From Cristatella mucedo (lineage: Eukaryota > Bryozoa > Phylactolaemata > Cristatellidae): DNA of 64,000 nucleotides. Positions 12,306 to 24,179 of this stretch are shown here, in pieces. The first letter of the stretch is position 1. Each line of letters begins with the position of its first letter. Both the position numbers and the translations under genes were made by a program. The stretch is taken from positions 556,001 to 620,000 of the forward strand of contig WPIO01000093.1 in NCBI GenBank assembly GCA_009760855.2, given 5' to 3'. The notes under the pieces are model-generated. The model was not told the DNA's origin. It did not search any database and saw only the letters and a list, made by a program, of their open reading frames with translations.

Positions 12306-13690
12306 AATAGCGCGAAGAATACTCAAGCCGATGATAAAATGTCGCAATCTAAAATAAATTCCATTTCTAAGCCCTGGGTACGTCTTAGTCGGAGAAATCA
12401 CAATGGTGGCAAGCAGAAGTTTTCTATATTGTGAATTCGATGAGCATTTTTAAGAATACAGACAAAATGGGGTTTAACACAAAATTTAGAACTGCATTGT
12501 TTCTAGTTGACCGCAAGAAGACTTTTAGGGTTTATATGATGAATCACTTGTTATTAGATTTAGATTATTTCTTACCCAATATCCGAGGCCAACGTGTCCA
12601 GTAACCGCGGGAAGCTGTCGCTTTTAAAAGACTCGGCATACTCAGCTTTGAAAGGCTGAACACCCCCCCCCCGCCCCGGCGGGCTCTGACTCCACCAAAT
12701 GTGCAAAAATCTGACCTAGGCTGAGGGCTATCACAGCTCAAGTCGCTGTCACGACTGCGGTCAAGCTCTCTCGCAAGTAGCCGAGCACAGCAGTCACCGT
12801 GAATTTTTAGAGGGTGCTCGACCTTGACCGGATGCTTTCCAGATTATCCGAGGCTCATCTAAAACCCACGGTGCTTCAAATGAGCGTCCGCTTGACAATA
12901 GCACGTGCTCCTCACAACAAGCGAAAGTATCAAAACATAATGGAATCTGGCAGCAAAAAGAGTTCGATGATTGTTTGCGTGACGTCTGTATTGACCTCTG
13001 TAGTACCTCTGCGTGACCTCTGTCGAATTAAAAGTGATAGCATGTATGGCATAATCTTGAAAGATTGCGGCGCATTATGTTTGCAAAGTACAGCGGCAGT
13101 TGCCAACGGAACTGCAGCAAGCATACATTTACCTCGAACCGGAAGTGAAACGTGAAGGTGAAGGATGAGTATAAGCACCGTGTAACACCGCCTGTAGCTT
13201 TACAAAGACCCAAGCACCAGGCGGGTGTCACAGTGAAAAGTTCTCTTCAGCCCTTTCAAAGCCAACGCAACTTCCGGCGCCCGTACGGTTCTCAGCAGAC
13301 TAAATCAGAGGCAACGAAAATGTGAGACGCATTGCTAAGTAGGGGCTGCACTCGAGGAAGTTAGAAACTTAAAGCTCAGGGCGGCTTTAAATGACGCGCT
13401 TAAATGTCAGAAGCAGGAGAAACGACGCCGTGTCGTTAGAACAGCGAAGCACCTCGCACAATGTATATGCAATTTGTTCGAGCAATTCGCTTTTAAGGGG
13501 CTCGCATTGACACCACTTTCATCTCTGCCCACGTCTGATGTCTGCAGGCGCTTATTATCTTAAAATCACGAGATATGTAGCAGTTAAAGGATTGCGATAG
13601 TGTTTTTAGCTTTGCTAGATTTCAGCACAAGCCCTGACCTTTTAATTTATTACCCGCATAAGATATGAATCGACTGTACTACGTCAACCC
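12306..13690. other. Unassigned sequence
   Basis: No recognisable gene. Overlapping short ORFs at 12814-13231 on both strands show no family motif. A C-run lies at 12661-12671. Homology to copy B resumes around 13,690. Confidence 0.45.
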
Positions 13691-13814
13691 GCTCCGGTTT
13701 GAGTAGGAAACGGTCGTCCCAGAAATTAGTCACTCGGTGGACGCACGGAGACCTCTGGACAGCAATCGTGCCACTGCATCTCCGATTAAAACAAGTAATT
13801 TACCTTAGCCATGG

Positions 13815-13905
13815 CCGCAGATAATAATAATAATAAAAAATAAATTTTACATAACGCCCATAGAGAACGCATTCTATTTCTAGGTACTTTATGCTTGCCG
13901 CAGAT
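13815..13905 (-). mobile_element. LINE-A tail unit shared by both duplicates
   Basis: AATAATAATAATAA followed by the tail in reverse complement (AGAGAACGCATTCTATTTCTA). The same insertion lies at 35925-36005 in copy B, so it predates the duplication. Confidence 0.7.
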
Positions 13906-14092
13906 GGCTCGTGCGGATGTGCCCTGATTGCATGCACCCGCGAAGTCGTACAGCGGACACGCTCCCGACGTATCGGCAGGCATAATGGGTGCAGCTCGGC
14001 ACGCGCTTCGCAAACATAAGCGCGTGCACATTCATTCACGCAGTACAAGCTGATTCGGCCCGAGCAAGTAAGCGGAAATCCAAGCCGAGATT

Positions 14093-14341
14093 TTAATGCT
14101 CCTTGTTGAACCTTGAAGTAGTCTCAATATCACAATCGGTGGGGTACCGCACCGTTAATTTCGGGTTGCAAACGTTCCCCGACGGAGTCAACATTCCTTT
14201 TTCTCGCTCGTTTCCATAGCAGGCATCGTCGGGCATTCTGAAAAATATGCCCCTCATCCAGATCCCAAAGTCAAACGAACAGTCTTTCGGTTTCGTTGGG
14301 TGGTAAGCACAGCTCGTGTCTTTACTTATACGAGTGATGGG
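14093..14341 (-). CDS. Cysteine-bearing conserved terminal exon, unknown family (copy A)
   Basis: Open minus-strand frame of 82 codons plus TAA stop (14095-14093), beginning right after an in-frame TAG (14344-14342). The counterpart at 36207-36458 is open in the same frame. The first 38 residues differ at one position, around PTKPKDCSFDFGIWMRGIFF, and the rest diverge by substitutions plus one whole-codon indel. That pattern suggests protein-level constraint. There are five cysteines and no transmembrane segment. An upstream splice acceptor such as CTTAG next to the TAG is possible but weak, and upstream exons were not found. It lies on the same strand as sulfotransferase A, about 10.7 kb upstream. 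Family not recognised. Confidence 0.5.
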   Translation of the reverse strand, partial: PITRISKDTSCAYHPTKPKDCSFDFGIWMRGIFFRMPDDACYGNEREKGMLTPSGNVCNPKLTVRYPTDCDIETTSRFNKEH

Positions 14342-14479
14342 CTAAGCCTCCATCCTGAACTACGTGCTCGAGGGGCAGCGATGATTTACTGATGGAGAAC
14401 GGCGACGGAGGAGAGGGCACTACAACTGGCCCGAGCACAACTGCGACGTTGACCGCCTACTAGGGGAGTCAAGGCAATT

Positions 14480-15029
14480 AGACAGGAAATAGACTGGGCT
14501 TGGATTGATTAGCAGAATGACCGGCTACAATCCTCGAAATCTCCAGCGCTTGATTCGCTACGCTGTCTGTCATCCAGTTTTGATAGACACAACAGATGTG
14601 TTGCCCTTAAGAAGGGAGTCGAGCTTTTTCTCACTATCTAGCGGGAAACGTTTCTCCATTCTGACCGGTACTCGAGCAGTTCTTCTTTCGAGCAGCTGCG
14701 CCCTCGAATGCATCAGCTGACCTGTGTCGCAGCGAGAGCCGCGATAGTCAATTGATCCTCTCCCCAGCACCCCTCCCCAGCGGCCCATGCACCCACTCAC
14801 GCCGCCGCCGCCTGGCCATCGCCGCTTTCGGGTGCGTCGCCGCCAGCCAACCAGTAGCCTAGCGCAGTAATCACGTCTGCTGTAGTGGTAGCGCACCGGT
14901 CGATGGCTCACACCATCAGCCCTGTCGAGCTAGCCACGGGTAAAGAAAGTCGCGGTGCGACTGGAGGAGGACAAATTCGGACCCGTCGCCTGTCCGAACT
15001 ACTTCGCGGCAATGCAATGTATCCCTCCC
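14480..15029. other. Conserved non-coding sequence upstream of the cysteine-bearing exon
   Basis: Aligns with 36560-37080 in copy B. Blocks such as GTCAGCTGATGCATTCGAGG (minus strand) are almost unchanged. The 14570-14911 minus frame is broken by a non-triplet indel in copy B, so it is not called coding. It could hold promoter or 5' UTR sequence for the neighbouring exon. Confidence 0.4.
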
Positions 15030-15480
15030 TCCGTCAGTAACTCCACAAAGTCTTATAGACCATGTGGGTGTTACGCAGGAGAGTTTTGTATAGCGCACTC
15101 ACAGCCTAAGCGGCTTTCGGTACGCATTCGGTAGCCAACAGACTTCGTCTCACGCAACAAAGAGAAAGTGGGAAGCATAGCAGAGTTAGGAGAGCAGTTG
15201 AGGTAGTGAGTAGCATGGAAGCGGCAGTTCAGGACCACTGAAAAAGATGTGCCACAGTCGGCAGTTGGAGAGTAGTTGTCGTTGCGTAAGAATTGTGGAA
15301 GCGAGTTCCACAGTCTAGGACCTGCAGAGCTAAAGCTTCTGTCGGCAACTGTCTTTAAGCGGAGGAATGGGACAGCTAATTTATTGTCCACACGGGACCT
15401 GAGGGTGTGAACAGGTTGAAACTGATGCAGCAGTTCAGCTAGGTACGAAGGAGCCCAGCCGTGGCGGGCCTTGTGGGCAG
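15030..15480 (-). mobile_element. LINE-B 3' end, 5'-truncated
   Basis: The minus strand encodes the LINE C-terminal motif DRSFSSAGPRLWNSLPQFL and MRTESRLGCECAIQNSPA. The family 3' end (CTCCTGCGTAACACCCACAT, then GGAGTTACTGACGGAGGGAG) follows at 15036-15080. Copy B lacks it at about 37,100. Confidence 0.85.
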
Positions 15481-16589
15481 CGTAAGAACTGTATCACCCA
15501 GCGAGTCAAGCGTAGGCTATAGCCTGGAAAGCGTTATAAGCCGGGCCAGACTAGCAGACACGCTTTTCCAGTAGCAGACACGCTGGTGCGATGACGTCAT
15601 CGCATTTCACGATTGGCACGCGCACGCTACTCGTACGGGTAGGCAGGCCCCTTCCCTAGTCGGCGGAAGTCTTTCTGGAGCTGAAGGCAGCAACTTACGG
15701 TGAGCTGGAACCTTTGGTGCGCGAGTCTCGAACGGAGGCAAAGCTAACCGAAGCCTCTGAGCATTGATTGCAATCAGAGGCCGCCCTGGCCCCGACTGTA
15801 AACGATTCCCACTCAGGAGCTAGCGGGACTCTACTAACGGTGTTCAAACAATGTTGTTTAATCAATGGTGTTCAATAAATGGCGTTCAAAGGGGATTGAC
15901 GACGAGCGGGACAATAAGTACGCCCCTAGCAACGAGAACCGTCTGTCCTTACGGAGAGTGCGCCCTTAGCTAATGCCGCAGTGCTGGCCTGCTGCAGGAG
16001 AGCGCTTAAGCGGCGGCGCCAGCTAAACCGGCCGGATCAAGACGAATCATTATTAATTGCGATTGTGCAATTGTACAATACGCTATTACCGAGGCCAAAT
16101 AAAAATCCGGGCCCTGATTTATGCTGGCGGTCGGGATTCAAGACTCGAAGCTTCTGGCTTGTGGAGCTCTTCACTTCAGCTCTTGGCCGCGGAGCGGTCG
16201 GTATACGTCACGGCCACTGTTGAGAGCCTGTAGTTGTCCGCTGGTGTCAAATGGACTTGTCTGCATATTATGTATGCATACTTTATGTGTTAAGGTGCGA
16301 GCGCTCGTCGTCGCTGCCGCCGCGTTCCTGCTACCGCCGCCGTACCAGCACGCACGGGTGCGTCACCTACAAATACCTGGCCGTGCTCTCTACGAGGTTC
16401 AGGCGTCGCCGATAGTCGTCGCGCGTCGGCTGAGACCAGCACAACTAGGAGAGCTGAGTCTGCGGCTTAGTCCTTGACCGGACGTAGAAGCCTTGCTTGT
16501 AACCGCGCCAATTCGGTCTTAATGTATGCACGGATCTCCTCTAGCTAGAACTTGAGACAAGGTCAAACGCGAGATCAGCTGAGAAAGGA
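15481..16589. other. GC-rich duplicated flank, no gene called
   Basis: Matches 37110-37620 in copy B with gaps. A TGACGTCA motif lies at 15594-15601. Short ORFs at 15981-16477 are not preserved in copy B. Confidence 0.4.
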
Positions 16590-17585
<996 letters not shown>

Positions 17586-17629
17586 AGGAAGCAAAGCTGA
17601 CATAGAATTATTTATATACAGCTACATAT

Positions 17630-18375
17630 TCAGCTATGTAACATTGCTGAAATTCGAGCTTGTTTAGACAAGGATACCACGTCTAAGTTGGTCTATGCAT
17701 TCGTGACATCCCGTCTTGACTTCTGTAACTCACTGCTTGCTGGCCTGCCGGCATGTGCGATCAGGCGATTGCAGCTGGTGCAAAACTCTACAGCTAGGCT
17801 TGTCTGTCGTGAGCGTCGCAGCAGCCACATAACTCCACTTCTCGCTGACCTGCATTGGCTGCCAGTCAAGCAACACGTCGAGGTCTATGTTTTTTTGCTC
17901 GTTTAAAGTCGCTTCATTCTTTGGCTTCAGTCTACTTATCAGATCTACTGTCCCACCAGGTCAAGCATCGTACCATCCACTTTTCGAAATCCAACAGTTT
18001 ACTAATACCTCGTACAAATCTCAAATCCTTTGGAGACCGTGCATTTTGTTCGTATGCTCCCAAAGCCTGGAACTCACTCCCGACTTGCGTCACGACATTC
18101 CCTGACTTGACCACATTTAAAAAAACTTTAAAATGCACCTATTTATGACAGCATTTAATGAGTCCCTGTGATTCGTCCTTTACATGCTTATGCATGCTGA
18201 TCCTGTGCATGTCACCTCTAACCATGTTATTCATGTTGTTTACCAAGCATGATACCACTCACCATTCGATCGTGTTTCCTTTGCAGCAAATGTAAAGCGC
18301 CTAAAGAGAGATCGAGTTCTCTGACGACGCTTTATCAACTGTAATATTATTAATATTATTATTATCCCTAACCGT
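17630..18375 (+). mobile_element. LINE-A copy, 3' part
   Basis: Plus-strand C-terminal RT region (RLDFCNSLLAGLPACAIRRL, ARLVCRERRSSHITPLLADL, FCSYAPKAWNSLPT) split over several frames. It is followed by the 3' UTR and the hairpin tail (GTAAAGCGCCTAAAGAGAG ... GACGCTTTATCAA) and an ATT-rich end. Older than 6028-8276. Confidence 0.88.
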
Positions 18376-18989
18376 ATTGACATACCTGCCTTCCAGGACT
18401 TGTAAAAAATTTTCAGAAAAAGATTTATTTCTCTGGGGGCGCTAAATAGATTTCATATCACTGCTATTGTTGACTCGGCAAAAATGTGAAGATGAAGTCT
18501 TTGAAAAAAATAATTAGGATGTCGATAACCAGTGTTCACAGTCATTATGATGCTGCAGCATGTAATCCATGGCACTAGCACTGTGCTACGCATTGCCAAA
18601 ACAGCATTGCTTATCGATCAGATCAAGAAAACTGTCATCTTTTCCACGACTTGCGGTCCGTTCGTTGTCAGCAGGATGGCTATAAATTAATTAATTTAAT
18701 TTAAAATCATCGCCGTAGCTTTAGTTGATGATTTTAACACTGCTTACAGTGTGGGACTCAAAGCAAATTGCCACACTCACAAGCACGCCGGCGGAAATGA
18801 CCGGTGCAGGAAGAACTCTCCTCCCTCGTTCCTCACAACTTCAGGCAAGGCTAAGGTACTTAACACTAGCATATCACCCTTAGCCAGCTTCAAGTTCGTG
18901 TATTAGCACGTAAACTCTGGCTACTTGATGTATATTTATTGGGCTTCGGGATTTTAATACGCGGTACCGCAACCATCGCCTGCGCACCT
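18376..18989. other. No gene seen
   Basis: Unassigned AT-rich sequence. The first 80 bp repeat a LINE-A-like tail motif (TTTATTTCTCTGGGGGCGCT) in degraded form. Confidence 0.4.
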
Positions 18990-19043
18990 GTATTACTTTG
19001 TATTACTTTGTATTACTTTGTACTACTTTGTATTACTTTGTAC
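18990..19043 (+). repeat. Decamer tandem repeat TATTACTTTG
   Basis: Five units, one with a T-to-C change. Confidence 0.9.
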
Positions 19044-19991
19044 CATCCCGTCGCCTCCGACGTCTTTTTATTTAGCTAGAAAAAAGGTCCTTTTCGTTAT
19101 GAGCACTACGAAGTTTTAAGTGATTTCATAATTAATCATATTTGACTTTCGTCTGTATGTTCATTTAAATTTTTGAGTATAATGCGAAGAGGCTTATGGC
19201 AAATACCGTTATACGCTCTCCGGGCAATGGCCATCTTAATTATCGTATGTCAAAATCTCATCGTGTGTCATATAGTCACTAGGCGTGGTTGTTATCTGAA
19301 GAGCGAGTGGCGTAAGAACTCTCCTACAATTGCAATATTAACTACAATGTATTACGGATATGCATGGCGTGGATTTTCCCGACTATTCAATTTTGGCAGA
19401 GCATGCAGCTGATTCCACTTTTGGGCACTCAATTTGTTTTTGAAAAAGGCGCGCTATTACAACCGCCCTCGTCAAAAAGTGGGCTACGAGTAGAACTCTT
19501 GCCGGTTCAGTCTCGATTGCTCAAAGATCAGTTAGTGTTCCGAAACTCTGAAGCTCACTTCCAGCTATGGTCACTATCTGCCATGACCTTGACCTTGCAT
19601 CATTTTAGTGTCCGCTAAAGGTGCATTTGATGCTGCTAGCTTTCCATTCGGCCCCACCCCCACCGCATAGCTGTCTTTATCGTTCGCTTTCGCTTTATTA
19701 TTGTACCCGCGTTTAAGTTAAAGTTTCCGTTTATATTTCCAGCCAAATTCCTACAAGCCTGTGGCCCGGAGTGTCTTCTGTTTTGCTTTAGCATGCTGGC
19801 CCTAAGCATGCTACGTTTTTGCTTATGCTTATTTTTGTAGCTTGATATCGTGTACTTCACTAGCCGTTGGTAATTATTCTCTTGCAGGGAGTTGTAAATG
19901 GTTTGGATAGAAATTTATTTCTCTTAGAATACTATGCTGACGAGCTACGAATATTTATTATTTATAATCTATAGGTAGGCCGGATAAGGAG
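19044..19991. other. No gene seen
   Basis: ORFs of 60-84 codons on both strands without recognisable motifs. Nothing else was identified. Confidence 0.4.
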
Positions 19992-20132
19992 ATGCCGAGC
20001 TGGTTTGGCCCAGCGGTTAAAGTGCTTGCCCGACCAAGGTCTAGATGAGGTCGTGGGCTCGAACCCTTCCGAATATGTGAAGCACCTGAATAGAGATTAA
20101 GCTCTCTTACGGCGCTACACAAATGAATTACG
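19992..20132 (+). mobile_element. tRNA-derived SINE with LINE-A-type tail and target duplication
   Basis: The head carries box A-like TGGCCCAGCGGTTAAAGTGC and box B-like GGGCTCGAACCC. The 3' end is GAAGCACCTGAATAGAGATT, AAGCTCTCTTACGGCGCT, then ACAAATGAATTA, the same hairpin layout as LINE-A. TAAGGAG flanks both sides (19985-19991 and 20133-20139). It is a pol III type non-autonomous element probably mobilised by LINE-A enzymes. Confidence 0.85.
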
Positions 20133-20429
20133 TAAGGAGCCAAGCTTGTGCTCTGATTAGTGGGATAGCTGTGGGATCCGTAAAGCCGTATAGTGAGGCT
20201 TTTCAGAAGAAATAGGCGTCGGGGTATAATTCACCAAGTTTATCGCGTCTGGGGCCTTCACTCAGGTACCACTAGACACTATATCTTGGTATTGTATTAC
20301 CCTCGCTGCAAATGAGAGACCTCGCCTACAACTACGACGCCCGCCTTTATCATTTTAAATGTCATGTTGTCTCTGCACCGTGAATCTATCAGATGGCTGT
20401 GAAGAGCTACTTTGGGATTACGTAGCATT

Positions 20430-20760
20430 ATATTGGAGCAAGTCATCTTCGTGACAGGTTCAGATCGAGTCTCTCATTTTGGCATCCTCGAAACTGTGTT
20501 TCGGAAACTCGGTGATGTCTGCTTAAAGCTTTGCCTTGATAAGTGTTAATTGTAGTGATAATGTTGCAGCTTTTCTTTTATACCTGCCTCATTGAGTAGA
20601 CAAGAACGAATGCATCTTGCAACAGACAAAGTCAAAGCAGTTAAAGCAGCACATGCACCACGACATGTTAAAGAACTGAGATCTTTCCAGGGTCTCGTGC
20701 AGTACTGTCCAACGTACTTATCGTATCTAGCAACCTTTCCGCATAGCCTGTAATGCAATT
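20430..20760 (+). mobile_element. Ty3/gypsy pol relic (RT C-terminus and connection)
   Basis: Plus-strand translation gives FVTGSDRVSHFGILETVFRK then, after stops, DKVKAVKAAHAPRHVKELRS and FQGLVQYCPTYLSYLATF. These match the Ty3/gypsy blocks VTG....H...L..VL..L and P....ELRSFLGL..YY..F. Long terminal repeats were not found. Confidence 0.75.
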
Positions 20761-20890
20761 TTGCTCCGTCTGTAAGTCCACAAAACCACGAGTACTAAGA
20801 AGGGGCAATGGATCAGAGTTTGTTTTGGTAGCACACTCACAGCCTAAGCCGATTTCGGTACGCATGCGGTAGTAAACAACTCAGCAAGTT
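20761..20890 (-). mobile_element. LINE-B 3' tail
   Basis: Minus-strand LINE-B end (MRTEIGLGCECATK, and GACTTACAGACGGAGCAAAA next to 20760). It abuts the gypsy relic. Confidence 0.75.
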
Positions 20891-22437
20891 GCTAAAACGA
20901 ACTACGACTGTCTGTGGATGGTTAACTTCGGCGACTATTTTGCTAAAATGGAACTAAATTCCGTCTGCAGATCCAGCTGTTAACACCTTGCTACGTCGAG
21001 GTGCAACGATAACTTACTGGATTGGAACTTACGTCTGTGAGGCTGTATTTCTCAAGAATACCCTGCAAAAGAAAAGGAACAAATAGCAAAAAGGTATTGC
21101 TTCCAGATGCTTCAGACAAAATGAGGCAAACTGCTTACAGATAGAGCAAAAAACGCTATCACTGGTCTTCGGATCCCTACAAGTCTACGTTTGTCGCCTC
21201 TATTTTATGATGCACTGCTTGGATGACCGTTACAGAATTACCGGCATCGAACACAGAAACTGCTACTGCTCGGACCCGTTTGAAGCATTTTTGAAAGCAG
21301 CTACATAGAAATTACGTTCTTATAGAAATACAAATCAGTGGTTGTGGTGAAGCCAGAGGGAGGGGAAAGTTGACCGCCTGGTCTGAACACGAGTGGCTCT
21401 CAACTGCGGCCATGATAAAATTCTTCACATTAAAAAGGTTTTTGACGTGGGCACTTTGACCATCCTGGGGCGTGGTTATAGCCAGGAAGATCTGCTGCTA
21501 TCCATTAGGTAACTCGGATGGAGCGACGGAGTTAAACCGATAGCGAGAACGATTCAGAGACTTGAATCATCTGGAGCCCGGAGTGACCACAAAGAAAGAC
21601 GGCAAGGTGTGGAGATCGGACCGAATAATTGGCTACATTACCGAGATGCTAGGCCAGTAGGAACGCGTAAGCGTACGCCTAGTGCCATCAGCCAGGGCTT
21701 AGAAGCAAATTAAAGGGACGGGTGAACTGAAGAATGGCCTCTAAGAGCTAGGTCAGAGAGAACTACATCTCGCCAGAGCTCAAGAGTTCAGACGGGGGGG
21801 AGAGAATAAAAATTAGATCCCTATATGAGTTAGGGGCAGCAGCTTCAGTAGCTCAAGCGAGAGACTGGGCTTAAAGGAAACGAGATACGGAGCCTGCTAA
21901 GGTGACCTGCACAGCCAAGCGTAACGTCGATATAGCTCATTCATCTTATGGAGGCTCAATTTGGCTAGCCGCTCGATCCTTGCTCGGTACTGTGGCTACT
22001 GCATCATGCTTTATTATCCATAGAGGCACCTCGCATCGATGTGGATGTTGAATCGAGACATACCGTTTTGGCATACAAACGACCTCAACATTTGATCAGG
22101 TCAGTCATTCATATTTGCTTCAGGCCCTATTCATTCCACTAATCAAACTGATCTGACGGAGCAAATATCTAGTCAGATACTTACAAAAAAGCTTTTGCGT
22201 CTCCCTCAGCCATTCTGGTACAGACGAATAAGAAACTTGGGTATTCCTTTATCACAGAGAATGTTTACTGCTTCTCACGCATCCTCTTCCATTCTTCGCG
22301 TGGTTATGATCTCAATTGGTGGGTTCTGCAACTGGAAGAAGTCGGGGGCACAGACTGCAAAGATGTAGGCCAATTAAGGCAGCCCAAAGTTGCATCGCAA
22401 AAGGCGTCACCTTCGGCAATTGACGTAATGATGAACC
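20891..22437. other. Unassigned, possibly degraded retroelement
   Basis: No intact gene. A few broken frames near 21500-21700 (TTKKDGKVWRSDRIIGYITE) look coding-like but could not be assigned. The segment may continue the gypsy relic. Confidence 0.35.
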
Positions 22438-22600
22438 GTGATGGCACGCTAGGTAAGGCGGTTGCTTTTCACGACCTCTGAACCGAGGTCGTAGATTCGT
22501 ATCCTGTGGTGGGTGATTCTTCATCGCCGCTGCAAGCGGTGGTGATAGTCGTAAAGGCTCTTCTGTCTCTATACAAAAGAGGCTGTTAAATCAGCTTGTA
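22438..22600 (+). mobile_element. SINE-2 (tRNA-like head, unrelated tail)
   Basis: The head has ACGCTAGGTAAGGCGGTTGC and GAGGTCGTAGATTCGTATCC. The body has TCGCCGCTGCAAGCGGTGGT and the end CTATACAAAAGAGGCTGTTA. The family recurs at 30950, 42215, 45801 and 48778. Confidence 0.75.
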
Positions 22601-23579
22601 TTTTCTTTCTTTTGACGAACAAAGTTACACACGTCATTCCGGGGATGTACGGTAATGGGAAACAGATGACCAAAGTAATCGACGATAAGCGAACTCGCTT
22701 GCAACAATCAGTCAATGCAAGACGGTTCATATTTGGCCAGGGCCTGTATGTCCGGACCACAACAAGTCGGTTGATTTCTTCAAGCTCCTCGCGTTCATGG
22801 GCAGGAGGACGTCAAGCTTGATGCTGCGGCCTTCGAGAAGGCCACAGCAATACGCCGCGACGACTAGCCCGATATTCCAAAACGCACCATCGATGCGCGC
22901 GCTCTCCTCGGCGTCTCGATGACGAGAAAGGCGAGGCTTATTAATGAATCGTCGCGGACAAAACACTCGATGTGAGCCGGGAGGAGCAGCTGGCTCTTGT
23001 GAACTGCTTCGTTCAGGTCAAGACTCCAGGAGGCTACGCGAGCGACTCGTGAATCTGAAGCGCGTGTCCAAAAACCTGCACCGATACTGTGTGAACTGCA
23101 ATCTTTGACATTCAGACGTATCGCGGTCGTCCGATTACCAATCAGCGTACGGGCGTTGTTGGGCACGCTTGCTCCAGCTAGCCCTCGTTTCGGCATGCAC
23201 GGACGCATGCTTCCCCAACTTTGCCCTCTTCGTCGAATCGGTCAGTGACATATTTTCAATGTGTTGCCGGGTTCTTCCGATTGCAGCGACAAACTGCTCT
23301 GCATACAAAGGTAAATCGGGCGGGACCTGATCAAAGAACTGCATGTCGAGAGAGGCACTTGCCTGGACTGCAAGACCTCACTGGCGATTCATGGAGGTCT
23401 TTGGTAGTCGTCATTGGGCTGCGCACTACGTCACTTAATATGCATATAAACTCCAACCGGATCAGTCAGTGAGCTCACCAAAGACAGCGGGTAGATGATG
23501 GCAAAACAGAGAAGCAAGGCGAAGTTCGACCACATACTTCAAATAACTTTTTTTTATTAAGTCTCTTGTAGCACTTATT
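22601..23579. other. GC-rich unassigned sequence
   Basis: A 114-codon minus-strand ORF (22864-23208) and other short frames show no recognisable domain. No splice-consistent exon was established. Candidate unknown coding remnant at most. Confidence 0.35.
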
Positions 23580-24178
23580 ATTGATTATAATAATAATACT
23601 AATCACACACTTGATAAAACACCATCAGAGAACTCAGTCTCCTTCTAGGCGCTTTACATTTGCTGCAAAGGAAACGCGATCGTATGGCTAGTGGTAGCAT
23701 GCTCAATAAACAACAGGAATAACATGGTTAGGGGTGACATACACAGGGTCAGCATGCAAGTTTGGTTAGTGGCAGCATGCACAGTGTCAGCAAGCATAAG
23801 CACATAAAGGACGAATCCCAGGAACTCACTAAATGCTGTCATAAATATGTGCGTTTTTATTTTCTATTTAAATGTGGTCAAGTCAGGGGATGTTGTGACG
23901 CAAGTCGGGAGTGAGTTTACAGGCTTTGGGTGCTTACGAACTAAATGCACGGTCTCTAAAGGATTTAGGGTTTGTACGAGGTATAGGTAAACAGTTAGCT
24001 TCCAAAAAGCGGGTGGTACGATGCTTAGCCTGGTGGGGGAAAAGATCTGATAGGTAGGCTAAAGCCATAGGATGAAGGAACCTAAATGTGAGTGACAAAA
24101 CCTTGAAGTCGATCCGTTGCTTGACTATTAGCCAGTGCAGCTCGGCGAGAAGTGGTGTGATGTGGCAACTCTCAAACC
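23580..24178 (-). mobile_element. LINE-A 3' end, truncated by gypsy sequence
   Basis: The tail hairpin region (23600-23670, AATAATAATA, then AGAGAACTCAGTCTCCTTCT) is followed by 3' UTR and the last RT codons in reverse orientation. Homology stops at about 24178, where Ty3/gypsy pol sequence begins. Confidence 0.85.
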
Positions 24179-24179
24179 G

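Noticed and set aside
13786-14048. Minus-strand ORFs downstream of the cysteine-bearing exon
   Set aside because: Partly conserved in copy B (35989-36210) but with frame changes, and they run into a LINE tail; not convincing as coding.
14223-14301. Plus-strand 80 bp exon between a pyrimidine-rich AG and GTGGTAAGC
   Set aside because: Splice-like signals exist on the plus strand, but the minus-strand frame across the same bases is longer, is open in both duplicates and has a codon-sized indel.
14570-14911. 113-codon minus-strand ORF upstream of the cysteine-bearing exon
   Set aside because: Frame broken by a non-triplet indel in copy B; low-complexity glycine and arginine content.
19992-20132. 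Functional tRNA gene
   Set aside because: Box A/B-like motifs are present but no cloverleaf with paired acceptor stem could be drawn; the LINE-type tail and target duplication identify a SINE. The same applies to the SINE-2 copies.
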